Below are positions 41,856-50,853 of a DNA stretch of 64,000 nucleotides, one piece after another. The notes under the pieces are model-generated. The model made no database searches, was not told the DNA's origin, and saw only the letters and a program-made list of their open reading frames with translations. Origin of the DNA: JAIPDZ01 sp034522175 (GTDB lineage: Bacteria > Desulfobacterota > DSM-4660 > Desulfatiglandales > Desulfatiglandaceae); NCBI GenBank assembly GCA_034522175.1, contig JAXHLQ010000001.1, positions 3,906,001-3,970,000 of the forward strand, in the 5' to 3' direction. The translations under genes and the position numbers were made by a program. Numbering within the stretch: position 1 is the stretch's first letter; each line of letters opens with the position of its first letter.

Positions 41856-43403
41856 TCACTCGCTGCCGCCTTCGATTCCTTTCAGCACTTTCCGCCCCTT
41901 CTCAGTCAGCCGGTATTTCTGTTTCTTGCTTCTGGGCTTATCCGGAATTGTCATCTCCAGACAAGCCAAATCCATCAAGCGTGAGAGCGCCTTCTTGAAG
42001 TTCCCTGTTCGGCTTTCGTATCCAAGCAGAGTAAGCAGTTCCGGCGTGTTTTGTGGAGCATCGAGACAGGCGTGCAGGATTCTTTGTTCGACTTCGCTCA
42101 TGGGCTCATGGGCCTCATCATGGGCCCCGTCATGGGCCTCATGGGCCCGACTTAGCCCCGAATTGATCACCTCTTCCGGGGTGACTTCACCCGTCACTTC
42201 ACCTGCAACTTCACCTGCTGGTCCAAATTCCGGCACCCTGACGATGGTTCGGAAAACATCCCCTTCAATCAATTGGGGATCGGTGCCGCCGTAGTCTTTT
42301 CCGTATCGCATCATCTTGCGCATGCCCGAGCCCAGTTCATCTGCCCGGCCGATCTGGCGGAAGAAAGCCGCGATGACCGGGTTTTTGGGGAACGGCGTGA
42401 ACGTTTCCGGGTTAAGTGCGCCGAACCCGTGGGGTCGGTTGCTGTTTTCAGTACGGACCTGGCCCCGCTCGATAATCAATTTGGCCGGAAAAGCGTTGGT
42501 GTATTCCCTGTGGATTAAAATGTTGGAAGCCACCTCGCGGAAGATTGCGTCCCGAATGCTGATGCTGGTCGTGCCCTCCAGGTAGAAGGGGTCGGGCAGG
42601 TGCTTGGCTACAAACGCCATGATGCGGTCGTAGCTATTCACCAGGTTGACATCCACGAAATCCCTATCGTCATAGCGGTCCAGGTTGACCTTGCGCAGGA
42701 TCAGGTCGGTGCGGTGGTGCGGCACCGCCGAAAGCAACGGGGAGCGCTTACCCAACAGCAGCAGGCCGGCGAGGGTCATACCGCTCTTGCCGGTTTCCGG
42801 ATCAGTCTGGTAGATCTGAGCGCTTTTGAGCAGTTCCATGTCGTTCATGTTCCGCCAGGGATGGTCCTCTCGGCGTAACACAGCGATCTTGCGGCACTTT
42901 GCCAGGAGATCAAGCTCCAGTTCGTCCAGTCCGGCGTATGGGTAAATCTTGTTCTCTGAATAAATGGCCTGCTTGCGTTGGTACAGGGCGGCCACCTCCA
43001 GGGTATGATCGGTAATGTCAAGGTCACCGTCTTCATTGCGGTCATATATGCGTCCGTTGCACCTGTGGACCTGGGAACTCTCGGGAACATAGATGCGAAG
43101 TACCGGGTTTCCTTCCACCGCCAGTTCATCAATCGCCATGTATGCCGGAGGATGGATTTTTTGCGGGTTGTTGATGGTGGTAACAAAGTCTTTCTTTATT
43201 TGTGAAACGGCATCCGGTTCAATGCCTTGAATATCCCCGGAATCCGTAACCCCCAATAAGATCGTCCCTCCATGCCGGTTCAAAAAGGCGCACACCGTCG
43301 CATAAACATCCCGATTAAGCTGGTTGCGGCAGGTCTTGAATTCAAGATCGATGCCTTCGCCCTTGCGAATCATTTCTATCAATTGGCGTTCATTGGCGTT
43401 CAT
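41856..43403 (-). CDS. AlbA_2-domain ATP-binding protein with C-terminal winged helix
   Basis: This 515-residue protein has AlbA_2 (KGEGIDLEFKTCRNQLNRDV, HGGTILLGVTDSGDIQGI) and a C-terminal ATPase-like region (IREVASNILIHREYTN-type motif at ~300, RADELGSGMRKMMRYGKDYG). A winged helix follows (residues ~430-510). Between ATPase and helix there are short repeats: GEVAGEVTGEVT and an H-rich AHEAHDGAHDEAHEP stretch. The start codon lies within a repeated AATGAACGCC motif. It abuts an IS3 fragment. The role is likely regulatory or defensive, but unproven. Confidence 0.82.
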   Translation of the reverse strand: MNANERQLIEMIRKGEGIDLEFKTCRNQLNRDVYATVCAFLNRHGGTILLGVTDSGDIQGIEPDAVSQIKKDFVTTINNPQKIHPPAYMAIDELAVEGNPVLRIYVPESSQVHRCNGRIYDRNEDGDLDITDHTLEVAALYQRKQAIYSENKIYPYAGLDELELDLLAKCRKIAVLRREDHPWRNMNDMELLKSAQIYQTDPETGKSGMTLAGLLLLGKRSPLLSAVPHHRTDLILRKVNLDRYDDRDFVDVNLVNSYDRIMAFVAKHLPDPFYLEGTTSISIRDAIFREVASNILIHREYTNAFPAKLIIERGQVRTENSNRPHGFGALNPETFTPFPKNPVIAAFFRQIGRADELGSGMRKMMRYGKDYGGTDPQLIEGDVFRTIVRVPEFGPAGEVAGEVTGEVTPEEVINSGLSRAHEAHDGAHDEAHEPMSEVEQRILHACLDAPQNTPELLTLLGYESRTGNFKKALSRLMDLACLEMTIPDKPRSKKQKYRLTEKGRKVLKGIEGGSE

Positions 43404-43570
43404 TCGTGGTTCCTATTCCAGTACAATCCGGACTTTCCCCTGCTCCTCCAACTGTTTATCTGTGTCCTGTGAACCTCGTATTTCGACGATAGTTCAGCCG
43501 TTGTCATATCACCCTTGATCGCTGCCAAGGCAACCTTCGCCATAAATTCTGGACTGAAACTCTTTCGCAT
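43400..43570 (-). pseudogene. IS3-family OrfA transposase fragment
   Basis: From 43570 the frame reads MRKSFSPEFMAKVALAAIKG, then DMTTAELSSKYEVHRTQINS, the HTH start of IS3-type OrfA. It ends after 56 residues, short of the usual ~90-100, where the AlbA_2 gene begins. A sequence like an IS3 terminal end (TGGACTGGATTTTTCGGACC, minus strand near 43640) lies just upstream. Confidence 0.7.
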
Positions 43571-43609
43571 TTTCGGACCTCCTTCTCTTCCAAACCATAG
43601 AATTTGCAT

Positions 43610-43975
43610 CTTGACTACTGGTCCGAAAAATCCAGTCCATTATATTGCACCATTATGTGTCGTCCCGCCTTATGCCACTTTCCAGTGTATTGTCCTGGCT
43701 GTACGGGATTGTTCTTGTCGATAACCGAGTCGCCCTCTCCCTCAAAAAATCCGCCCCAATCTCTTAATCGCTTCGAACCTTAATCAGTTCCAACTGCCCA
43801 AAATCCCTTATCAATCTACATAACTTCACAAGCATGCCCCGTGAAACCTGGCATTGTTTAAATGGGGTTCGCTACGTCCCTATTTTCCTATATCCAACCA
43901 TCAATAAAAAGCATAAAATCATAGACGTCCCCATTCTTCCCCTAGGCTTGAAAGCATGCGCTGTCTGTGGGAAGG
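43610..43975. other. Intergenic at the end of the BREX operon
   Basis: This contains the probable IS3 end, the second 52-bp repeat (43764-43815), TTCGCTACGTCCC (43866-43878) and CATAGACGTCCCC (43919-43931). No gene and no clear terminator for brxA is visible. Confidence 0.5.
43764..43815 (+). repeat. 52-bp perfect direct repeat, copy 2
   Basis: Identical to 37683-37734. The two copies bound a 6-kb stretch rich in gene fragments. Confidence 0.9.
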
Positions 43976-44740
43976 TCATTTTACCCCTCCCTTTTCATGT
44001 AGCATCACAAGGTCGTCATCCAGACCGTGCCGCAGGATATTCAGACGAGGCGAGAGAGATGCCACATGTTCGGCTGAGATATGGGCCAATCGGAAGGGAA
44101 AGATGCTCGGGCTGTCGAGCAGGTCCTTAATGGCGGCCGACCCGTTCACCCTGGCGCGGAGGGATGCTTCCACCATCCAGGCAATGAGCCTGGGGTCTTC
44201 AACCGGATACTGATCCCCTTGGACGTAGACGCCTTTGTCGCCCGTCTCTTTCAAAACGCCCCAATCAATGAATGATCGAAGCACGCGCCGAGCGGCCCGT
44301 GATGCGGTTTCCCTTTCTCCGTAATCCTCTTTCACCCGTCGCTGTACATGCGCTGCAGCGGCGGTTCCCTGAAGCCGCAGCAGTCTGCCGGTGTGAGCGG
44401 CAACCGAACCCCAAAAGGGATAAGCAGACAGTGTCATGCCCCAGTGAACGGCAATTCGGTCTTTGCGCGGAAGTCCCTGGAGTATCTCCAGACCCTCGTC
44501 CCGCAACTTTTCCAATTCACGGGGCACGGTAAGCCAGGTCTTCAAGAGAATGGTGATCACCTTTTCACGATTACCCCTGATAGACTTTCCACCGACCGAC
44601 ACCTTGTTCTGCAGCAGATCTTGGAGCGAGTCGTTGATTGTGGCCTTATCGTTCCCGGCCAGAATCAAATTGGCTGTCTGCTCGAACCATTCCAGTCTGA
44701 TGCGTTGGCTAAAACCGATCTGCACCTTGCGTCCGTTCAT
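43976..44740 (-). CDS. brxA: BREX-3 protein BrxA
   Basis: This 254-residue protein (MNGRKVQIGFSQRIRLEWFE, SLQDLLQNKVSVGGKSIRGN, KTWLTVPRELEKLRDEGLEI, LRRQ-type DNA-binding helices near GYV) is of the DUF1819/BrxA type, the small DNA-binding protein of BREX operons. It is last in the minus-strand operon and overlaps pglZ by 4 bp. In the type 3 gene order brxA follows pglZ, as here. It is probably required for phage restriction, but its biochemical role is unclear. Confidence 0.78.
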   Translation of the reverse strand: MNGRKVQIGFSQRIRLEWFEQTANLILAGNDKATINDSLQDLLQNKVSVGGKSIRGNREKVITILLKTWLTVPRELEKLRDEGLEILQGLPRKDRIAVHWGMTLSAYPFWGSVAAHTGRLLRLQGTAAAAHVQRRVKEDYGERETASRAARRVLRSFIDWGVLKETGDKGVYVQGDQYPVEDPRLIAWMVEASLRARVNGSAAIKDLLDSPSIFPFRLAHISAEHVASLSPRLNILRHGLDDDLVMLHEKGGVK

Positions 44741-46743
44741 GTGTCCCTCCGCTCGATCTGAACTAGAGGGACGATGAGCTCTTCAATAGAAGCGCCGCCA
44801 TGCCCGACAAGGCTTTCGGTCTTGCGGACAAAAGCGGCGCGATGCGGGGCAAGCAGGGGCAGATAATCCTCCGGCAGCCCGATAGGCGGCCACTCCAGAG
44901 CGTCTGGGAATAGCTCCTTAACCTGACCGCGCAGTAAGGAATCGGGATAGATTCGAGCGCGCTCCCCGCGCAGATCGGCCACGGCTCCCTCTGCGGGTCG
45001 GCCACAACCTGACGCCTCGATGTTGCCGTGATCCGACGACAGGTAGACACGAAATCCGTTCTCCAGAAGCAAGTCGAACAGTTGCGTCATGAATGGCCCA
45101 GCGGCCCACTGGCGAAGCTGGTTGTGCATGCCCGCAGCGCCAAGCTCCATGCCGTGCATGATCTTGTCCACTTTGTCGACAACCAGACCGACCACGCGCG
45201 TCTTGGGCCGGGCAACAATCTCCTCCACACTTTCCAAGGAGCCGCTTCCCAGCCCTTTGGCGTATGCGATTTCCTGCTGTGTCAGGCCCTGGTCCACCCA
45301 GAATTGCGTCCATAGGGCCGGTTCTTTGTCGGTGGTGTGGATGCTGTTCGGAAAATAGATCGGTGGCTTTCCCGCAAAGGCCGCCTGGCGCGAAACGGAC
45401 GTGATGGTCGGTATCCAGGCGAACACCGCGTTCTCACGAAAGCGGTACTTGACTCGCTGTCTGGCGATTTCCTTTCGGATGACGATCCACTGATCCAGCG
45501 CAAGGCCGTCCACCAGGACGAACGCAGCCTTGTGATGCTTGGCGTCGTTGACGTGGCGGGAGAGGAAACGGGGAATATGGTGGAGCATGACCGGTGGAGC
45601 CGGAGGCAGATTGACCAATCCTGCATAGCGTTTTGCCAGCCACGGCACGAGTGCGGCATCTATCTGAGTTTGAAGCGCCTCCATCTTCTGACGCGCCGGT
45701 TCCAGCAACACCGCATTCGAATCCAGTGCCAGAGCCACCAGCTCCGCCCAGGTTTTGGCAAAGCGGAACCAGTCGTCGTGCCGTGTGTCCTCATTCGGAA
45801 TATCGGACGCCAAGGTATCGAGAAGGCCATCCACGCGAAGCAATCGATCCGCCTGCTCGTCCGTTTGGATGCCGATGGCGAGCCAGGTCTTGGAGAATAA
45901 CTCAGCCCGATCATGGGGCACCGCTTCAAGCAGTCCTTCGAGAAACAGGTTGTCGATGTAGACACGGATGTCGTCATGGTCGAAGGGCAAATCCGAAGGG
46001 CCGGGATACTCAAAGCCGTAGGGCTTCTCATCCTCGCGAACACTGCTGGTATCCTGGGCCGCCGATCGATTTAAGAAGATGGGCCAGCGTTCCTGAAGAA
46101 AAGTAAAAAAGGCTTCCCGATCCGGGATGATCGTTTCGAGGGGCCACTCTTCAAACCCGCTCTGTTGGCGCAGTACCTGAACAAAGCGCTCATCAAGCAA
46201 AGCGGGGATGCGCTGCTCCCGATAGTGGCGGCGCAGCAGCGCCCGTAGCAGATCGGACGGTTTGCGGATGAGCTCCGGGGCAATTTCAAAGACATGGCGC
46301 AGAACGAATTCCTTTGTAGCATTATCGCCCAGTACACCGGGGGCGTGCCGCTTCTGGGCTTCGTAGAGCGCATCCAGATCACCACGATCCAAAACGGTCA
46401 CAATGGGATAGCTCAGGTTGGGGAATATCTCCCCGAGGTTGAATGACAGTTTGCGACCAGCCTGGAGCAGATCGTATGGCAGGTAGTTAAGATCGCTTTC
46501 CGCAGAGCGCAGCACGACCACCAAGTCTGTCTGCTCACCCTGGTCCCAGCGGGAGCGAAATTTGGATTCGTAGGCATAGCGAAAGGCGACATGATCCTCG
46601 AACGGAATCAATTCAAAACCACGCTCGCGTATACCTGCAAGGACGCCTTCTTCCAGGAGCAGGCCGTCCGGATCAGCAACCAGGGTCAGCCGGGCCACGT
46701 TGGGAGTGAACTCTCTGAGAATCTGGTCCCGCCAACTACCCAT
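44737..46743 (-). CDS. pglZ: BREX-3 phosphatase-like protein PglZ
   Basis: This ~668-residue protein of the PglZ family belongs to the alkaline-phosphatase superfamily. FVLVDGLALDQWIVI holds the first metal-site Asp, then WIPTITSVSRQAAFAGK, YLSSDHGNIEASGCGR and the last His in VGHGGASIEELIVPL. PglZ is the signature gene of BREX systems. Its true substrate is unknown; E. coli PglZ is a metal-dependent nuclease/phosphatase. The ATG at 46743 with GGAG upstream is preferred to a TTG at 46755. It overlaps brxA by 4 bp. Confidence 0.9.
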   Translation of the reverse strand: MGSWRDQILREFTPNVARLTLVADPDGLLLEEGVLAGIRERGFELIPFEDHVAFRYAYESKFRSRWDQGEQTDLVVVLRSAESDLNYLPYDLLQAGRKLSFNLGEIFPNLSYPIVTVLDRGDLDALYEAQKRHAPGVLGDNATKEFVLRHVFEIAPELIRKPSDLLRALLRRHYREQRIPALLDERFVQVLRQQSGFEEWPLETIIPDREAFFTFLQERWPIFLNRSAAQDTSSVREDEKPYGFEYPGPSDLPFDHDDIRVYIDNLFLEGLLEAVPHDRAELFSKTWLAIGIQTDEQADRLLRVDGLLDTLASDIPNEDTRHDDWFRFAKTWAELVALALDSNAVLLEPARQKMEALQTQIDAALVPWLAKRYAGLVNLPPAPPVMLHHIPRFLSRHVNDAKHHKAAFVLVDGLALDQWIVIRKEIARQRVKYRFRENAVFAWIPTITSVSRQAAFAGKPPIYFPNSIHTTDKEPALWTQFWVDQGLTQQEIAYAKGLGSGSLESVEEIVARPKTRVVGLVVDKVDKIMHGMELGAAGMHNQLRQWAAGPFMTQLFDLLLENGFRVYLSSDHGNIEASGCGRPAEGAVADLRGERARIYPDSLLRGQVKELFPDALEWPPIGLPEDYLPLLAPHRAAFVRKTESLVGHGGASIEELIVPLVQIERRDT

Positions 46744-46797
46744 GAAAGACTCCAACCGCGAATGGACGCGAATAAACGCTAATAGGATAAGGAAAGA

Positions 46798-47199
46798 TCA
46801 TTGAAGCCGTTCCTCTTGTAACACTACCTTTTTCCACTCCAGCTTTGGGTGCTTGAAGTTTAAAATGACACCTCCCTCAAGCCCCGTGATTCGCAGATAG
46901 TTCAAAACCTGCCCAAGATGTTCCTGAATAATCTTGTCAACCGTCTTGATCTCAACGATCAGCCTCCCTTCTACTTCAAGGTCAGGGACATAATCATCTA
47001 TATGTTCATCTCGATAGAAAACCGGGTAAATGTGCTGTTGTTGAAAGTGAATTTTTTGATGCTGGAATTCTACACATAATGCCCTCTCGTATGTCTTCTC
47101 CCTTAATCCATGCCCAAGCTCATTCAGTACAGTCATGGCACACCCGACCACCTGGAAAGTCAGTTCTTTCTCTATTAATTCGCGTCTATTAGCGTTCAT
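46798..47199 (-). CDS. GxxExxY protein (PD-(D/E)XK-like)
   Basis: This 133-residue protein matches the GxxExxY family, with GHGLREKTYERALCVEFQHQ in place of the usual GPGLLExxYExAL. VPDLEVEGRLIVEIKTVDKI carries the nuclease-like D...ExK pair, then LNYLRITGLEGGVILNF. Members are predicted nucleases of unknown role. Its start overlaps the brxHII stop by 4 bp, so it is translated as part of the BREX operon though it is not a core BREX gene. A repeated CGCGAAT/ACGCNAAT motif covers both of its ends. Confidence 0.85.
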   Translation of the reverse strand: MNANRRELIEKELTFQVVGCAMTVLNELGHGLREKTYERALCVEFQHQKIHFQQQHIYPVFYRDEHIDDYVPDLEVEGRLIVEIKTVDKIIQEHLGQVLNYLRITGLEGGVILNFKHPKLEWKKVVLQEERLQ

Positions 47200-49982
47200 T
47201 CGCGGTTCCCCTCGACCCGAATTATGATCAGAGGCACCATTTCCGGGTAAACCTGAGCCTTACGTTCGAGTTCCTCGTTCCATGAGCGTTCTTCCTGCCG
47301 GAGCAGGTTCAATCGATAGTCGCGGACCTGGGGCAGGCCGATGCGTTCGATGATCTTGCGTCGGGCGGTAAAGGCATATTTACCTTTTTCCCTCTCGAGC
47401 GTCAGGCGCGAACGGTGTTCTTGAACAAGCTCGTCATAGATGGACCGGCCGTGCTCTTCGGCGATCTGCGAAAGCCGGTCAAAGGCATTTGTGGCATCGT
47501 CAATATCGAGATGCTCCCGGACAGAAGGCGCAACACTCAACAGCCGGTCCCACAGGTGCCGAGCGGTGGGCGTAAAGACCTTTCCGTCGTCGGCGAGAAA
47601 GAGCGGTATGATGCGGTGGCGGTTCCAGTCCATGGTGGCAATGCCGATCCGCCAGAGGGACCACAGTCCTGTGACCTCATCCGTGATCCCAGGAATCGTT
47701 ATCACCGAGACCGGTTGTCCCGGTGCAAATCGCGGCAGTCGCATTGCCAAGCCCCGAATGCGCGAGTTTTCCAGTGTCAGATGCCGGGCGGTGGGTGCCT
47801 TTTCGGCCTCCTTGCCGCTGAAAACAACTCTGGTGAGCTCTTCGCCATCCGGCCAGGTCAGATTCCAGGTTCGCCGGTTTCGTTCGGCTTTGCCGCCGTG
47901 GGCCCTGAGATAACTCACCGTCATCCGCTCGACCCAGTGCGGCAAGGGGTGAGCCATGAGGCGTTGGGCTTCGGATGGTTCCAGGTCCTCGGTGGCTCCG
48001 AGTATGGAAGAGCTCTCCTGGGTATCCCGAGTCTGCTCCTGTAAACGGGTGATGACCTTGTCAACGGAGGCATCGACCTCATCCGGATTGAGAATCGCGT
48101 CCACATACAGATCATCGAATATCTGTCCCGCCTGGGCCGAGTCGAGGACGTCGCCGGTCTTGTCGATGCCGAACTCCTCGAAAATAACGGCCAGCTTTTC
48201 CTCGAGCACCTCCCGGACACGGTGTTCCACCGAATCTTCGAAAACGAAGTTGACGGCACGCACCACGTGCGTCTGGCCAATACGATCCACCCGGCCGATG
48301 CGCTGTTCGAGTCGCATGGGATTCCAGGGGATGTCGTAGTTGATCACCACATGGCAGAACTGCAGATTCAAACCTTCGCCGCCCGCATCGGTTGAGATGA
48401 GGATACGGGCATCCTCGGCGAACGCTTCCTGCACCTTCTTGCGTTCGTCCATGTCCATGGAGCCGTTCAAACAGACCACCTGGAACCCGCGCTCGGTAAG
48501 GAATTGCTGGAGCATCTGCTGGGTTGGAACGAATTCGGTGAACACCAGGGCTTTCAGATCCGGGTCGCCTTCTTCCGCCTGTAACTTGTAGAGCCAGTCA
48601 AGCAACGCTTCGGCCTTGGCGTCCGATCCTGCCTGCATGCACCGGGTAGCGGCTTCCAGGAGCAGCTTCACCTCGGCGCGTTCGTTTTTGAGCGCTTTCA
48701 GGCGCGTAGTTAGAAGTGTCTCGATCTGCTCCTGACCGTCGAGGTCAGCCCATTCGTCCTCGGAGTACACAGGAAATAGGGACAACTGCTCCTGCGGCGC
48801 TTCGAGTACCTCCAGTCGACGTTCGAGCGTAGTTCGGATAGCGGTCGTGCTCGATACCACCAGCCGCTGCATCAGTATCATCAGAAATCCGATGTAGCTG
48901 CGCTTCTCGCGCATGGCCTGGTTGTATCCCTCCCGAACGTATTCGGTGACCGCCTCGTACAGAAGTTGCTGATCCCGATGTGACTCTCCCCAGGAGACAG
49001 GTGCAAGCTCCGTCTTTCGCGGTTTGAAAAGCGGTTTTCCCTCCGCGGTGATGGCGCGGCGTTTTTCAGTCCGGATCACATAGGGTTGGACCCGGTCCCG
49101 CGTCACGCTGCCCACGTCGGGAAAGGCCTGGGCATCAAGTAGGGAGACCAGCCGATGGAAGGCATCGGTTTTCCCTTGGTGCGGGGTCGCCGACAACATA
49201 AGGAAATACGGTGCGGCTTCGCATAGCCCTTGGCCCAATTTGAATCTGGCCACCTGATCAGTGCTGCCGCCGAGCCTGTGAGCTTCGTCCACGATCACCA
49301 GGTCCCATCCAGCAGAAACCAGGTCCTCGAAGCGTTCCTGATTATATACGGCCACTTGGTTTGCCGACCAGCCCTGCCGGCTCTCCAGTGGCTTCACGGA
49401 ATCCATGGGACAAACTACCTGTGGATGGCTCTGCCAGATATTGTCTTCCTTCGCGATACGCCGGTAAGCCGAAAAGTCGCTGGGGATGAGCAGTCTGAAA
49501 TCCTCGCTGAAGTGGGTGCGCATCTCGGCCACCCATTGGGTCACCAGGCCCTTCGGCGCAATGACCAGCACCCGCTTGACCAGCCCGCGCAGCTTCAGCT
49601 CACGAAGAATGAGTCCGGCCTCGATAGTTTTTCCGAGTCCGACCTCGTCTGCCAGCATGTAACGAACCCGATCCCCGGCAATGGCGCGGGACAGAGCCTT
49701 GATTTGGTGCGGGAGTGGAATGACCGATGATTCGATGGGCGCAAGCAAAACATCCTGGGTCAGGGCATCGGCTACCCGTGCGGCGGAGGCGATGTAAGCG
49801 ATATTGTCGGGCGAACCGGTGCCCGCGCTCTCCAAGGGCTTGAGCCGAGAGGCTGGGATGCGGACCACCGAATCGCGGCCGGGCAGCCATACCCGGCAGG
49901 TCGTCTCGCCCCATAGCGTCTGGGTCTCAATGACCTGGCAGAGTTGCCGATGGTCTATGCTGTATTGCCATTCCTCAAACAA
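47196..49982 (-). CDS. brxHII: BREX-3 helicase BrxHII (SNF2-like)
   Basis: This 928-residue SF2/SNF2-like ATPase has Walker A MLADEVGLGKTIEAGLI, DEAH box VIVDEAHRLGG, motif III MLSATPHQG, and C-terminal motifs ISTDAGGEGLNLQF and LEQRIGRVDRIGQ. The extended C-terminal part (from ~700) is typical of the RapA/DrmD-like group used in BREX type 3. It probably moves along or remodels DNA during phage restriction. In the type 3 order it lies between pglX and pglZ; here kwaA/kwaB separate it from pglX. It seems intact. Confidence 0.85.
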   Translation of the reverse strand: MFEEWQYSIDHRQLCQVIETQTLWGETTCRVWLPGRDSVVRIPASRLKPLESAGTGSPDNIAYIASAARVADALTQDVLLAPIESSVIPLPHQIKALSRAIAGDRVRYMLADEVGLGKTIEAGLILRELKLRGLVKRVLVIAPKGLVTQWVAEMRTHFSEDFRLLIPSDFSAYRRIAKEDNIWQSHPQVVCPMDSVKPLESRQGWSANQVAVYNQERFEDLVSAGWDLVIVDEAHRLGGSTDQVARFKLGQGLCEAAPYFLMLSATPHQGKTDAFHRLVSLLDAQAFPDVGSVTRDRVQPYVIRTEKRRAITAEGKPLFKPRKTELAPVSWGESHRDQQLLYEAVTEYVREGYNQAMREKRSYIGFLMILMQRLVVSSTTAIRTTLERRLEVLEAPQEQLSLFPVYSEDEWADLDGQEQIETLLTTRLKALKNERAEVKLLLEAATRCMQAGSDAKAEALLDWLYKLQAEEGDPDLKALVFTEFVPTQQMLQQFLTERGFQVVCLNGSMDMDERKKVQEAFAEDARILISTDAGGEGLNLQFCHVVINYDIPWNPMRLEQRIGRVDRIGQTHVVRAVNFVFEDSVEHRVREVLEEKLAVIFEEFGIDKTGDVLDSAQAGQIFDDLYVDAILNPDEVDASVDKVITRLQEQTRDTQESSSILGATEDLEPSEAQRLMAHPLPHWVERMTVSYLRAHGGKAERNRRTWNLTWPDGEELTRVVFSGKEAEKAPTARHLTLENSRIRGLAMRLPRFAPGQPVSVITIPGITDEVTGLWSLWRIGIATMDWNRHRIIPLFLADDGKVFTPTARHLWDRLLSVAPSVREHLDIDDATNAFDRLSQIAEEHGRSIYDELVQEHRSRLTLEREKGKYAFTARRKIIERIGLPQVRDYRLNLLRQEERSWNEELERKAQVYPEMVPLIIIRVEGNRE

Positions 49983-49995
49983 ATTGGTATGGTTC

Positions 49996-50853
49996 CTATA
50001 CTTGCCTTTGAGAGTTCGTTATGTATTTATTTCCTGTAAGTGGCCCTTCATAATATCCCTCCATCAAAAATCGGAGAAGCTCTTTTGCATCTCTTTTCTC
50101 AACAGGAAACACGATTTTTCCTCCACTAATTTTAATTTTGAGGCCGAATTTATTTGCCTGGGTTTGTGCTCGTTTTACCTTTACTCTATTCAATATACCG
50201 GAAGCCTTCACAGCCATGAATCTTTTTCGCATAACCGAATCGGCCATTTCCAGAATGACGGATTCATCATCCACGTGAAATTTACTGTCATCGAGTACTT
50301 CTTGAATATCAACATCTGTCGCCTCGACAAAATATGGAGAGAGGTTTAGAAATCGACTCACAAGCGTGTAGCTTCGAAAGTATAGGCTATTTCCTTGTTT
50401 GTATACTCCGACAAGTGATGAATCTAATATCAGGCCAGGATCTTTCATTCGTTTGTAAGTATCTTCGGTCTGAAGCAGGGTCCACCCCGTTACCAGTAAT
50501 CGTCTCTGCATAAATCCTTGAAAATACACTTCTAGTGATCCTGTCGCACTAGATTGCAATTGGCCGCAAAAATAGATTTGATCCGGATGTCGGCTGTAAG
50601 CGCAAGGTCATCAACTTGACTAATATTTCTAATAGCATCAGCAATGAAATCCCGGGAGATCGAAATCGTGAATAACAAACAATTCATCATCGTCAACCTT
50701 ATATCGAGGATCGAAATCGATAATTTCGGATTCGCCAAAGAATTCATCTCGTTGTTTCTTAAACTCTACACTCAATCGTTTTTGGAGGGCTTGTTTTGTG
50801 CGAATGCGTCTTACTTCAGGGCCGTGGTTTTGAATGATGGCAAAAAGGTTCAT
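49996..50853 (-). CDS. kwaB: Kiwa protein KwaB (DUF4868), two frameshifts
   Basis: The gene is spread over three frames: MNLFAIIQNHGPEVRRIRTK...DFDLP from 50853; DFIADAIRNISQVDDLALTA DIRIKSI; and then GQLQSSATGSLEVYFQGFMQ to 49996. The last part is a clear DUF4868 domain (LILDSSLVGVYKQGNSLYFR, YFVEATDVDIQEVL, YYEGPLTGNKYITNS). Removing one G at ~50655 (GGG) and adding one T to the T5 run near 50570 gives a continuous ~286-residue protein, the KwaB length. KwaB acts with membrane protein KwaA in the Kiwa anti-phage system. The ATG overlaps the kwaA stop by 4 bp and has AAGGAGGG upstream. Confidence 0.72.

Noticed and set aside
42090..42225. CRISPR array
   Set aside because: The repeats are short, in frame inside a coding gene, and there are no unique spacers. 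No array was seen elsewhere in the window.
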